A stretch of 22,026 nt of DNA from Methylothermaceae bacterium (GCA_027024125.1 JALVSV010000532.1:1-22026); one strand, 5' to 3'. Counted from the first letter of the stretch, positions 8,549 to 16,486 are shown. A program made the numbers and translations. The notes: generated from the letters alone by a model not told the origin.

Positions 8549-9276
8549 GCAATTTCTTCCTTTGTTTCAAGTTCAGGTTGACAGAATACGACTGGTGCAA
8601 CAGTCGGGCCAGGGGCATTATGCTCAATGGCTCAAGGGTGGTAGTCAAGAAGATGTGGCAACTGACCCAATGGGTTGGCTGAATGTTTCCCAGAAACCAG
8701 GGCAGGGCTCGTTGTCTCGAGGAGGGCCCTGTGATAAATTTCCTGCCATTTTTGCGCAGGTATCTTCAGGTAGTTGTGGTTTTGACCGGTTGGTATTCAT
8801 TCAGGAACAGGATTCAATGTCCCTGTGAAGACGAAAGGATCAAGCCATAGCTTCACCCCCCCTGAGTAGTCAGTTTGATGCATTGGGTTGGGCAATCCGG
8901 TTCTGAGAGACTGCTTTGTTGTCATCTGTCTCGTGTCACCTGTTTGGTCACCAGCGAAAAGCGCCTGCTATTTCCCTGGAAATGGGATAGGTGTTGGAAA
9001 GTTTTATTCCTGCAACAAAGAGGAGGACGAAGAGTTGTTCCAAATGGCTTTTCCATTACGCGCTTTGTATCTGATCGTGAAATATTGTGGGAGGAAGCAG
9101 GGCATTGGTTTTCGAAACGCTGTCCGTCCGTGGATGCTCGGAGGTGGCTGTCCAGGCCATGTACGCCCCCAAACCAACACCCTGCTTCCTCGGCGGTTCT
9201 TTCATGCCTCGGGGTGAAAAAAGTTTCATGACGGTTAGGGGTAAGTTCCGTCGATCTTCCGCCATAGAGCCCAATT
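8549..9276. other. Gene-poor intergenic region between RND gene and bioC
   Basis: I see no supportable gene in these 728 bases. Several short frames occur, but they change character along their length, lack ribosome sites, and the longest run into the palindromic repeat at 9076-9217. The left part (8549-9075) shows no repeat, terminator or RNA gene that I can recognise. It should hold the promoter of the RND gene and perhaps that of bioC. Confidence 0.6.
9076..9217. repeat. Palindromic intergenic repeat, copy 1 (about 142 bp)
   Basis: The terminal arms at 9091-9111 and 9171-9191 are inverted repeats pairing at 19 of 21 positions, ending in AAACCAACACCC on the right. Inside is a partly palindromic core containing GCTCGGA and TGTCCAGGCC. 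The right end carries a conserved 27-base tail, TTCTTTCATGCCTCGGGGTGA at its core minus the first base, also present in copy 2. The first 35 bases are identical to 21992-22026. It has no coding capacity of its own and resembles a MITE or REP-like mobile palindrome. It ends about 60 bp before bioC. Confidence 0.8.
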
Positions 9277-10050
9277 TTGAATTGGAATAAGCGCTGGATG
9301 GCTCATGCCTTTGGGTGTGCGGCAGCAGAATACGATGATCTGGCTGCATTGCAGCGCCAGATTGGCGACAGGCTGTTGACTGGCCTTCCCGCAAGATCCC
9401 TGCCCGGGTGGATGATGGATTTGGGGGCAGGAACCGGTTGGTGCTCCCGGCATCTGGACCGTCGTTACCCTGATCGTCCGCTGTTGGTGCTGGATATCGC
9501 AGCAGGTATGCTACGGCAGGTTCAATCACGTTCCTTCCGTAATCTGCCTGGGTTATTGGTGGGGGATATGGAGGCCCTGCCTTTGGCATCCGGATGCGCA
9601 GGTCTTGTGGTCAGCAATCTGGCGTTGCAATGGTGTGTTGATCCGGCGGGTGCAATGGCTGAGATGGCTAGAGTTCTGCAACCTGGAGGGCGGCTGCTGT
9701 TGACCACCTTCGTCAGTGGTACCCTTGAGGAACTTCGGCAGGCCTGGTCTGAAGTGGACGATTACACGCACGTCAATGAATTCCTCGATGTGCATCGGTT
9801 GGACGAGTATCTGGCGGCAGCAGGGTTTCACCATTGGGAGGTGTCGGTGCATACCATGTCCTTGGCCTATGATTCCTTGTTGGGGCTTTTTCGTGAGCTC
9901 AAAGGTATCGGTGCCCACAATGTGACCGAGCATCGACCGCGTCACCTGATGGGGAAAGGACGTCTGAGAAGCTTGGAGAAGAGCTACCCAAAGGTCTCCG
10001 GCAGAATCAACGCCTCCTTCGTTGTTGCCTACGTCACCGCCATCAGGTGA
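9277..10050 (+). CDS. bioC: Malonyl-ACP O-methyltransferase BioC (biotin synthesis)
   Basis: BioC methylates the free carboxyl of malonyl-ACP with SAM, so that fatty-acid synthesis can build the pimeloyl chain of biotin. The protein has 257 residues. The N-terminus AFGCAAAEYDDLAALQRQ is typical of BioC. SAM motif I is DLGAGTG (48-54), followed by VGDMEALPL, SNLALQWC and the post-motif LQPGGRLLLTTF. The C-terminal signature LFRELKGIGAHN distinguishes it from general class I methyltransferases. The listed start is a TTG; the only other nearby start is the ATG at 9298, which has a weak GGAA site upstream and would leave MAHAFG at the N-terminus. No bioF, bioH or bioD neighbours are present. The last 8 bases overlap the convergent CtaG-family gene. 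Confidence 0.9.
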   Translation: MNWNKRWMAHAFGCAAAEYDDLAALQRQIGDRLLTGLPARSLPGWMMDLGAGTGWCSRHLDRRYPDRPLLVLDIAAGMLRQVQSRSFRNLPGLLVGDMEALPLASGCAGLVVSNLALQWCVDPAGAMAEMARVLQPGGRLLLTTFVSGTLEELRQAWSEVDDYTHVNEFLDVHRLDEYLAAAGFHHWEVSVHTMSLAYDSLLGLFRELKGIGAHNVTEHRPRHLMGKGRLRSLEKSYPKVSGRINASFVVAYVTAIR

Positions 10051-10969
10051 CCGCTGTACTGGTTTTTTCGCTGTTCCTGGAAGCAGATTCATCGTTACGG
10101 ATCCACAGCAGAAAGATGACTGCAGACCCAATCACTCCCATCATCGCCCCAGGGCCCCAAATCAGCAGACCTCCCAGTTGCTGGTCCAGCAACCGGTCAA
10201 TGTCCCAGTGCCCTTGCAGTACGTCGTAAACGCTGTAGAGAGGGAATTTGGACAGAGTGATCCACGCCCCCAGCAAAGTATTGGGTACGGTGACCACCCA
10301 TAAAGCGATCAGGCGTATACCCAAAGACAGGCGGGCGGTCTTGCGGGGGTCGGCGATCAACCACCAGAAAAAGAAACCACTGACGATCATGCTGATATGC
10401 ATCAGGTCGTGTAGCAGAGGGTCCTGAACCGCACGGTCATGAATCTGGGGCATCTGCCAGATGATCAAAGTGGTGAGAAAAAGGATGGGGGCTATCAAGG
10501 GGTGGCTGAGGAAACCATAGAGAATCTGCATGGTTCTGCTGCGGACCAGAGGTGTCAGGACATGACGGCGCAGGGGGGTTGGCAGTCCCTGGATTAACGG
10601 TGCCAGGGGCATGGCGAGGATGGTCAGAAGTGGGCCGAAGACTCTCAGCAGCAGATGTTCTATTTGGTGAATGAACAGGAAATGATCAGACAGAGGTTCT
10701 ATAGGTGATTGCAGGGCAATGAAGAAACAAAGTATTCCCAATATGAATGTAATGGCTTGGCCCCTGGAAACTGCTTTGCCTTGTCGTGCCCGCTTCTGCC
10801 AGCCCCGAAGGTAGGTCAGCAGGGTGAAGGCGAGTGGCAGACCGATGGAGAAAGTGAGATTCCATGCAGACCAGGGAGCATCTTTTTCCAATTGAAAGCC
10901 ATGAGGGTACGCTGTGATTGGGATAAAGAACAGCGATAACCACGCAACGGGTGGAAGTGAAGCTTTCAT
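10043..10969 (-). CDS. Caa3_CtaG-family cytochrome c oxidase assembly protein
   Basis: This is a 308-residue integral membrane protein with about seven helices. It matches the Caa3_CtaG family (Bacillus CtaG type), which is unrelated to the proteobacterial Cox11 also called CtaG. Family features include SPIEPLSDHFLFIHQIEH, an RVFGPLLTILAMPLAPLI helix, HDLMHISMIVSGFFFWW, and the C-terminal DQQLGGLLIWGPGAMM. The conserved histidines fit a role in copper delivery to CuB. An N-terminal hydrophobic segment ending near AYPHG may be a signal peptide. It is divergent from the DUF2244-coxBAC genes, which supports a role in assembling that oxidase. The start ATG has no strong ribosome site. Confidence 0.85.
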   Translation of the reverse strand: MKASLPPVAWLSLFFIPITAYPHGFQLEKDAPWSAWNLTFSIGLPLAFTLLTYLRGWQKRARQGKAVSRGQAITFILGILCFFIALQSPIEPLSDHFLFIHQIEHLLLRVFGPLLTILAMPLAPLIQGLPTPLRRHVLTPLVRSRTMQILYGFLSHPLIAPILFLTTLIIWQMPQIHDRAVQDPLLHDLMHISMIVSGFFFWWLIADPRKTARLSLGIRLIALWVVTVPNTLLGAWITLSKFPLYSVYDVLQGHWDIDRLLDQQLGGLLIWGPGAMMGVIGSAVIFLLWIRNDESASRNSEKTSTAVT

Positions 10970-11011
10970 ATGATATGATCAAATACTTATTTTCGATGAT
11001 GTAATACTTGG

Positions 11012-11063
11012 ATAATGGCTTGCGCCATTATGTTTCCATAGGTTACATTAATCCTGATTAATG
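11012..11063. promoter_or_regulatory. Two perfect palindromes in the CtaG-family/DUF2244 intergenic region
   Basis: ATAATGGC (11012-11019) and GCCATTAT (11024-11031) form an 8-4-8 palindrome. CATTAATC (11046-11053) and GATTAATG (11056-11063) form an 8-2-8 palindrome. Both lie within the 96-bp gap between divergent oxidase genes. A weak forward promoter could use TTGCGC (11020-11025) and TACATT (11044-11049), so both palindromes would overlap it. This suggests operator sites for a dimeric regulator that I cannot identify. No T-run follows, so terminators are unlikely. Confidence 0.5.
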
Positions 11064-11065
11064 GT

Positions 11066-11560
11066 GTGTTTTTCCCGCGCCCGACCATGATCCTTAAGCA
11101 AATGTCGGTGGATGCCGATTCATGCCGGTTGATTGTAAGGCCCAATTCGTCCTTGAGTTGTCACCAGGCGAAGATGTTGGTGGGGGTTCTGGGTTTGATG
11201 ATGGCGACGGTCGGGATAGGATTTGCAGCCATGGGGGCCTGGCTCATATTACCTTTTTCCGGTGGGGAATTGCTGTTGCTCGTCGTAGCGCTGCGCTATA
11301 GTATGCGCAAGACCGCTGCCCGTGAAGTGATTACCATCGCCGCGGATACGATAAGAATTGAGCATCACAGTGGCGGTACAATCCGGAGCGTTGAGGTTCC
11401 CCGCTATTGGGCCAGAATCGACTGGTCCCCTAAGGGGGGTGGGCGGCTTTTGATCGGATCCCATGGCAAATGGTTCGAAATTGGAGCCTTTCTGGGGGAA
11501 GAAGAAAAACAGAGGCTGGCGAAAGCATTAAAACAAGAAGCCGGCGTCACCGATTTGTGA
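11066..11560 (+). CDS. DUF2244 family membrane protein
   Basis: This is a small protein of 164 residues from the listed GTG, fewer if ATG at 11087 or 11102 is used. No start has a good ribosome site, so the N-terminus is uncertain. It has a short polar N-terminus with PNSSLS, two adjacent transmembrane helices at about 37-60 and 62-80, and then a soluble beta-rich domain ending in an acidic and basic helix (GEEEKQRLAKALKQ). This layout and the PFSGGEL turn between the helices fit DUF2244. The family often sits next to cytochrome oxidase genes, and its biochemical role is unknown to me. coxB starts 38 bp downstream, so co-transcription is likely. Confidence 0.8.
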   Translation: MFFPRPTMILKQMSVDADSCRLIVRPNSSLSCHQAKMLVGVLGLMMATVGIGFAAMGAWLILPFSGGELLLLVVALRYSMRKTAAREVITIAADTIRIEHHSGGTIRSVEVPRYWARIDWSPKGGGRLLIGSHGKWFEIGAFLGEEEKQRLAKALKQEAGVTDL

Positions 11561-11598
11561 GTTTTTTCCGTGGTTGCAAAACTTGAGGGGAGTATTTC

Positions 11599-12729
11599 GT
11601 GATCTTACATAATCTCAAGCGGTCATTTGTCGCGTTGTTTCTGGGGATGATGGGGAAAGCTGCATGGGCCGACTATCAGCTCAATATCCCTGTAGGGCCG
11701 GATGAGACCAGCCGGCTGATCTATGACTTCCATATGTATGCCATCTGGATATGCGTCGGTATAGCGGTGGTGGTGTTCGGCGTCATGTTCTATTCGATCA
11801 TCAATCATCGCAAATCCAAACATCCAGTACCTGCGACCTTCCACGAAAACACTTTGCTGGAAGTGGTGTGGACGATCATTCCAGTTTTGATTCTGATTGG
11901 AATTGCAGTACCGGCGACCAAGGCACTGATCAAGATCGAAGATACCAGTGATTCTGATATGACCATCAAGGTTACCGGCTATCAATGGAAATGGCTGTAT
12001 GAATACCCTGAGGAAGGGATCAAGTTCTTCAGCAGCCTGGATGCTGCCAGTAACGAAGCCCGGCAGATAGGCTCGGGGATTGATCCAGAAACGGTTCCAA
12101 ACTATTTGTTGAATGTGGATCATCCCCTGGTCGTTCCGATCAACAAAAAGATCCGGTTTCAGATCACCGCAGCGGATGTTCTTCATGCCTGGTGGGTCCC
12201 TGCCTTTGGCTGGAAAAAAGATGCCATTCCTGGATTTATGAACGCCGCATGGGTGAAAATCGAAAAGCCGGGCATCTACCGTGGCCAATGCGCAGAACTG
12301 TGTGGCCGCGACCATGGATATATGCCAATCGTCGTCAAGGCGGTGACAGAAGAGGAATATAATTCCTGGGTGGCCCAGTGGAAGCAGGAACATGCGGGAA
12401 TGCAGGTTTCTTCAGAAGAATGGACTTTGGATTCTGCGATGAATCTTGGCAAGGCAGCCTACAATACCCACTGCGCCAGTTGCCACCAAGCCGATGGCAG
12501 CGGCATTACCGGAACCTTTCCCGCGTTGGTAGGTAGTGCGGTGGTGACCGGTGACCTGGACCAGAATCTTGAGGTCGTCCTGGAAGGGAAAGGCGCCATG
12601 CCCGCCTTTGGCGCAGATCAGAATATCAGCGATGAAGACTTGGCGGCCATCGTCACCTATATTCGTAACGCCTTCGGGAACGAAACGGGTGATCTGGTGA
12701 AGCCTGAAGACATCGCGGACATCCGCTGA
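11599..12729 (+). CDS. coxB: Cytochrome c oxidase subunit II with fused cytochrome c domain
   Basis: This subunit takes electrons from the periplasm and passes them to heme a. It has 376 residues. A signal peptide probably ends at AWA-DYQ (residue 24/25). Two transmembrane helices lie at about 46-67 and 86-108. The CuA cupredoxin domain carries H196, C231, E233, C235, H239 and M242 in the HAWW and GQCAELCGRDHGYMP motifs. A C-terminal class I cytochrome c domain follows, with CASCH at 292-296 and a likely axial Met at 334 in GAMPAF. The fused heme domain is a caa3-like arrangement. The GTG start is supported by GAGGGGAG seven bases upstream. coxA follows 31 bp downstream. Confidence 0.97.
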   Translation: MILHNLKRSFVALFLGMMGKAAWADYQLNIPVGPDETSRLIYDFHMYAIWICVGIAVVVFGVMFYSIINHRKSKHPVPATFHENTLLEVVWTIIPVLILIGIAVPATKALIKIEDTSDSDMTIKVTGYQWKWLYEYPEEGIKFFSSLDAASNEARQIGSGIDPETVPNYLLNVDHPLVVPINKKIRFQITAADVLHAWWVPAFGWKKDAIPGFMNAAWVKIEKPGIYRGQCAELCGRDHGYMPIVVKAVTEEEYNSWVAQWKQEHAGMQVSSEEWTLDSAMNLGKAAYNTHCASCHQADGSGITGTFPALVGSAVVTGDLDQNLEVVLEGKGAMPAFGADQNISDEDLAAIVTYIRNAFGNETGDLVKPEDIADIR

Positions 12730-12760
12730 ATGAATTTGCATCGTAACGAGAGGTAATGTT

Positions 12761-14368
12761 ATGGCAACGGTAGCTGATACGCACGGCGTTGAGCACGAAC
12801 ACGGCCCGGCCAAGGGCATAATGCGGTGGATTACCACCACCAACCACAAGGACATCGGAACTCTCTACCTGTGTTTTGCAATGGCCATGTTCCTGGTCGG
12901 GGGAGCTATGGCCCTGATCATCAGGGCAGAACTGTATCAGCCTGGCTTACAGCTGGTTGATCCTCATTTCTTCAATCAGATGACGACGCTACATGCGCTG
13001 ATCATGGTGTTTGGTGCGGTGATGCCGGCATTTGCCGGTTTTGCCAACTGGATGATCCCTCCCATGATCGGTGCTCCGGACATGGCATTGCCCAGGTTGA
13101 ACAACTGGAGCTTTTGGGTGCTTCCCTTTGCCGCCACTCTCCTGGTGATCACCCTGTTCCTGGAGGGGGGCGCCGTGGCATCGGGCTGGACCTTGTATCC
13201 GCCCTTGGTGCTACAGATGGGTGATTCGTTGCCCTTCACCATTTTCACCGTACACTTGCTTGGCCTGTCTTCCATCATGGCCTCGATCAACATCATCGTG
13301 ACTATCTTTAATCTTCGTGCTCCCGGAATGACGATGATGAAGATGCCGATGTTCGTGTGGACCTGGCTGATTACCGCTTTTCTGCTGATTTTGGTGATGC
13401 CGGTGCTGGCAGGGGCGGTCACCATGCTGCTGACCGACAAGTTTTTCGACACCAGCTTCTTCAATGCCGCAGGGGGTGGAGATCCGGTGTTGTTTCAGCA
13501 CCTGTTCTGGTTCTTCGGACATCCTGAAGTCTATATCATCGTTCTACCCGCATTCGGGATCATTTCTCATGTCATTCCGGTGTTTTCGCGCAAGCCCTTG
13601 TTTGGTAAGAACTCCATGGTGTTCGCCACTGCAGTGATCGGTATTTTGTCGATGATCGTGTGGGCTCACCATCAATACACCGTAGGTATGCCGGTCCCCG
13701 CCGAGCTGTATTTCATGTATGCCACCATGTTGATTGCCGTTCCCACCGGCGTGAAAGTGTTCAACTGGCTGGCGACCATGTGGAAGGGATCCCTGACCTT
13801 CGAAACACCGATGCTGCACGCCATGGGCTTTTTGGTGCTGTTCGTCTTTGGTGGCTTTACTGGCATCATGATGTCCCAAGCCCCGGCAGACCTGTATTAC
13901 CACGACAATTATTTCATCGTCGCCCATTTCCATTACACTCTGGTCGGTGGAGGTGTATGGGGGATCTTCGCTGGCTTTTTCTTCTGGCTGCCAAAGTGGA
14001 CCGGACGTATGTATGACGAGCGTCTGGGAAAACTCCATTTCTGGTTGTCCTTCCTGGGCTTCAACCTGCTGTTCATGCCGCAGCATTTTCTGGGTTTGGC
14101 GGGTATGCCGCGGCGGATTCCCGACTATGCGGTGCAGTTCACCGAATTTAACCAGATGTCGACGGTTGGGGCGTTCATCTTTGGCTTTGCCCAGCTGCTC
14201 CTGATCTATATCGCCTATAAGGCCATCAAAGGGGAGGGTGAAAAGGCCACTGATGAGGTTTGGGAAGGAGCCAAATCCCACGGTCTGGAATGGAGTTTGT
14301 CCTCACCGATGCCCTATCACCACTCTTTCGAAGGAGTGGATATCAGCAAGGCGATCAAGGACGAGTAA
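12761..14368 (+). CDS. coxA: Cytochrome c oxidase subunit I (aa3-type)
   Basis: This is the catalytic subunit of the heme-copper oxidase, which reduces O2 to water and pumps protons. It has 535 residues and twelve predicted helices. Heme a ligands are H78 and H391. The heme a3 ligand is H389, and the CuB ligands are H254, H303 and H304. The cross-linked Tyr is Y258 in GHPEVY. D-channel residues D107 (IGAPD) and E256, and K-channel K332 (AVPTGVKVF), are all present, so this is a type A proton-pumping enzyme. An AGAGG-like ribosome site precedes the ATG. The gene ends just before a 10-bp stem-loop at 14381-14407. Confidence 0.98.
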   Translation: MATVADTHGVEHEHGPAKGIMRWITTTNHKDIGTLYLCFAMAMFLVGGAMALIIRAELYQPGLQLVDPHFFNQMTTLHALIMVFGAVMPAFAGFANWMIPPMIGAPDMALPRLNNWSFWVLPFAATLLVITLFLEGGAVASGWTLYPPLVLQMGDSLPFTIFTVHLLGLSSIMASINIIVTIFNLRAPGMTMMKMPMFVWTWLITAFLLILVMPVLAGAVTMLLTDKFFDTSFFNAAGGGDPVLFQHLFWFFGHPEVYIIVLPAFGIISHVIPVFSRKPLFGKNSMVFATAVIGILSMIVWAHHQYTVGMPVPAELYFMYATMLIAVPTGVKVFNWLATMWKGSLTFETPMLHAMGFLVLFVFGGFTGIMMSQAPADLYYHDNYFIVAHFHYTLVGGGVWGIFAGFFFWLPKWTGRMYDERLGKLHFWLSFLGFNLLFMPQHFLGLAGMPRRIPDYAVQFTEFNQMSTVGAFIFGFAQLLLIYIAYKAIKGEGEKATDEVWEGAKSHGLEWSLSSPMPYHHSFEGVDISKAIKDE

Positions 14369-14380
14369 TCTGACCAAGCA

Positions 14381-14407
14381 GACCCTTCCCTCTGTGGGGG
14401 AAGGGTC
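14381..14407 (+). other. Stem-loop between coxA and the 35-aa gene
   Basis: GACCCTTCCC (14381-14390) and GGGAAGGGTC (14398-14407) form a perfect 10-bp stem with a 7-base loop, 12 bases after the coxA stop. No T-run follows, so it is not a standard intrinsic terminator. It could stabilise the coxBA message or reduce read-through to coxC. Confidence 0.6.
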
Positions 14408-14425
14408 GGCCACTGGGGACCATAC

Positions 14426-14533
14426 ATGGATCTTCGTAAGAAAAATCTGATATTTGCGGTGGCACTGGGGGTTCTGGTGCTGTTGATCTATATCCTGGCG
14501 CTGAAGGACGTCCTTAGAACTGTGTTCGGGTAA
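14426..14533 (+). CDS. 35-aa single-helix membrane protein in the cox cluster
   Basis: This is a very short frame, ATG to TAA. It begins MDLRKKN, runs through a single hydrophobic helix (about residues 8-26), and ends with the short polar tail LKDVLRTVFG. The basic N-terminus followed by one helix suggests a membrane protein with its N-terminus in the cytoplasm. Its position between coxA and coxC is where small cytochrome-oxidase assembly proteins are found in other proteobacteria. The Cox11 gene that normally follows such a protein is absent here. The ribosome site is weak (GGGGACC upstream). I infer an oxidase-associated role from context alone; the sequence itself is too short to assign. 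Confidence 0.65.
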   Translation: MDLRKKNLIFAVALGVLVLLIYILALKDVLRTVFG

Positions 14534-14582
14534 TGAATGATCCAGTGCCTGAATTCCAAAGAACAATGTAAAGGGGAGAGTT

Positions 14583-15455
14583 ATGTCGACTGCAAGCGGT
14601 AGCTACTATTTGCCTCATGTGGCCAAGTGGCCCATTCTGGGTTCAATCGGCCTGTTTACGATGTTGGGTGGTTTTTCTCTCAAGTTGATTGGTGTCGGGG
14701 TTGGTGGCTTTCTCATGTTTGTCGGAGCCCTGATCGTCATCGGCATGATGTTTGGGTGGTTTGGAGAGGTGATCAAGGAAGGATTGCAGGGGCTCTATAA
14801 TCACCAGGTGGAACGTTCCTTTCGTTGGGGGATGATCTGGTTTATCGCCTCGGAAGTCATGTTCTTCGCCTGCTTTTTCGGTAGCCTGTTCTATATCCGG
14901 ATGTATGTCGTTCCCTGGCTGGGTGGAGAAGGAACCACAGGAGTGGGTGAATATACCAATATGTTATGGCCAGGTTATGCGCCGGAATGGCCGACCAACG
15001 GTCCCGCCAGAATCGGGGGCGAATTCGAACCCATGGAAGCCTGGGGGATTCCGGCTTTGAATACCCTGATTCTCCTGTCGAGTGGTGTCACTGTGACCTG
15101 GGCTCACTGGGGTTTGTTAAAGAACGACCGGCCTCAGTTCGTCAAAGGGTTGATCGCCACCATCGCCTTGGGCTTTACCTTCGTTTTGTTCCAAGCCTAT
15201 GAGTATTATCACGCCTACACCGAGATGGGACTAACCTTGGGGGCAGGGATCTACGGGTCCACCTTCTTCATGTTGACGGGTTTTCACGGAATGCATGTGA
15301 CCATCGGTGCGATCTTCCTGACCGTGGTTTTATTGCGAGCTCTGCGTGGCCATTTCGATTCAGAGCATCATTTCGCGTTTGAAGCTGCCGCTTGGTATTG
15401 GCATTTCGTCGATGTCGTGTGGCTGGGGCTGTTTATCTTCGTTTACTGGCTCTGA
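14583..15455 (+). CDS. coxC: Cytochrome c oxidase subunit III
   Basis: This subunit stabilises subunit I and supports proton uptake in aa3 oxidases. It has 290 residues and seven predicted helices. Typical motifs include YYLPHVAKWPILGS near the N-terminus, RWGMIWFIASEVMFFACFF, GIPALNTLILLSSGVTVTWAH, and the C-terminal TGFHGMHVTIGAIFL and WYWHFVDVVWLGLFIFVYW. The insert between the third and fourth helices (EGTTGVGEYTNMLWPGYAPEWP) is slightly long but family-like. The start has an AAGGGGAGAG ribosome site at good spacing. A terminator follows 23 bases after the stop. Confidence 0.97.
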   Translation: MSTASGSYYLPHVAKWPILGSIGLFTMLGGFSLKLIGVGVGGFLMFVGALIVIGMMFGWFGEVIKEGLQGLYNHQVERSFRWGMIWFIASEVMFFACFFGSLFYIRMYVVPWLGGEGTTGVGEYTNMLWPGYAPEWPTNGPARIGGEFEPMEAWGIPALNTLILLSSGVTVTWAHWGLLKNDRPQFVKGLIATIALGFTFVLFQAYEYYHAYTEMGLTLGAGIYGSTFFMLTGFHGMHVTIGAIFLTVVLLRALRGHFDSEHHFAFEAAAWYWHFVDVVWLGLFIFVYWL

Positions 15456-15477
15456 CCGCACTCCCTTCAGCCATTGC

Positions 15478-15507
15478 AAAGGCGCTACTTTGTTGGCGCC
15501 TTTTTTT
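15478..15507 (+). terminator. Intrinsic terminator after coxC, overlapping the end of the DUF2909 gene
   Basis: AAAGGCGC and GCGCCTTT form an 8-bp stem around a 10-base loop, followed by a seven-T run. It sits just after coxC. Its right half also encodes the last residues (KKAPTK) of the convergent DUF2909 gene on the minus strand, whose stop lies in the left half of the hairpin. Confidence 0.8.
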
Positions 15508-15727
15508 GTTGAGCCGGAGCGGGTCGGATCCCATGGGGTTTGATCCAGCCCTGGGTGGCGGCAAACAGGAGAAAGAAAAAAAGTATCAGTGACATCGATA
15601 TGCGGGTTGTGAGCGCCTTGGCGGTGCGTGGGGAGCGGCTTTTGTCGTGTAGCAGATAATACAAAGCAGATCCAAGGCTGATGACGATGCCGATGAAGGC
15701 GGCTAAGACGAATACTTTGACCAACAT
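15485..15727 (-). CDS. DUF2909 family twin-transmembrane protein
   Basis: This is an 80-residue protein with two hydrophobic helices, at about 4-23 and 43-60, separated by a basic loop (LLHDKSRSPRTAKALTTR). That is the DUF2909 plan. The ATG at 15725-15727 is chosen because AGGATG lies at correct spacing upstream; a longer frame upstream lacks a ribosome site. The family is commonly encoded on the opposite strand between coxC and SURF1 in proteobacteria, as here, and its role is not known to me. The start lies only 26 bp from the SURF1 start, so the two genes share a very short divergent promoter region. Confidence 0.8.
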   Translation of the reverse strand: MLVKVFVLAAFIGIVISLGSALYYLLHDKSRSPRTAKALTTRISMSLILFFFLLFAATQGWIKPHGIRPAPAQQKKAPTK

Positions 15728-15753
15728 GATTTCATCCTGAAAGAAAATAGGAC

Positions 15754-16482
15754 ATGGTAAAGACCAACCGCCCATTTTTCAAAGCTGGTTTGGTGGTCAC
15801 TCTTTTGACCTGCGCCTCTATCACCTTGTTCCTGTTCCTGGGATCGTGGCAATTGCGTCGGGCAGATGAAAAGCAGGCCCTCCTTGATTTACAGGATCGG
15901 CAATTGCAGCTGACACCCATCGTGCTGCAAGGCCATGAGACCTTGAAATCCCTGGGCCGCTATCGCAGGGTGATCATTACTGGGATTTGGGATCCTGATC
16001 ATCAGATTCTGCTCGACAGCCGTACTTATCAGGGGAGGGTTGGATACGAGGTGTTGACGCCACTGGAGATAGGTGGCGGCAAAGTCGTTTTGGTCAATCG
16101 AGGTTGGGTGCCATTGCAGGGGAATAGAGAGCGGTTGCCAGATGTATCGATTCGACGACATACGGTCACGGTTCGCGGAAGAACGGATCACTTTCCAAGA
16201 ATGGGCATGCATCTGCAGGGCATGCGGGAACCTTCACCTGGTTGGCCGACTGTGGTCCAGGAACTGATTCCAGAGGTGATCGCAGCAAGAATGAACAAGC
16301 AGGTGCTCGATTTTCAGCTCAAGATGGATGCGGATCTCCCGGATGGCTATGTCAGGAAATGGCGACTGGACTATATCAATCCACATCGTCACGTCGGTTA
16401 TGCTCTGCAGTGGTTTACCTTTGCGGCAATTGCAACTGGATTGTGGATATGGTTTGGCATCAAAAGAGCCAAGGAGAATTGA
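15754..16482 (+). CDS. SURF1 family cytochrome oxidase assembly protein
   Basis: SURF1 helps insert heme a into subunit I. The protein has 242 residues. An N-terminal helix (about 11-30) runs into the signature LGSWQLRRADEK (29-40). A periplasmic domain follows, with the family blocks YEVLTPLEI and VLVNRGWVP. The C-terminal helix includes HVGYALQWFTFAAIATGLWIWF. All these are standard for a full-length SURF1. The stop is 4 bases before the GTG of the next gene, so the two are translationally close. Expression from the short gap shared with the DUF2909 gene is likely. Confidence 0.93.
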   Translation: MVKTNRPFFKAGLVVTLLTCASITLFLFLGSWQLRRADEKQALLDLQDRQLQLTPIVLQGHETLKSLGRYRRVIITGIWDPDHQILLDSRTYQGRVGYEVLTPLEIGGGKVVLVNRGWVPLQGNRERLPDVSIRRHTVTVRGRTDHFPRMGMHLQGMREPSPGWPTVVQELIPEVIAARMNKQVLDFQLKMDADLPDGYVRKWRLDYINPHRHVGYALQWFTFAAIATGLWIWFGIKRAKEN

Positions 16483-16486
16483 TTAA

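Noticed and set aside
8578..8600. TTGACA as a forward -35 box
   Set aside because: No acceptable -10 follows at 16-18 bases and no plus-strand gene begins nearby. It lies just upstream of a minus-strand gene.
8875..9231. Two overlapping plus-strand frames of about 110-118 codons
   Set aside because: Both read into the palindromic repeat, and their C-terminal halves are translations of that repeat in different frames. No ribosome site supports either.
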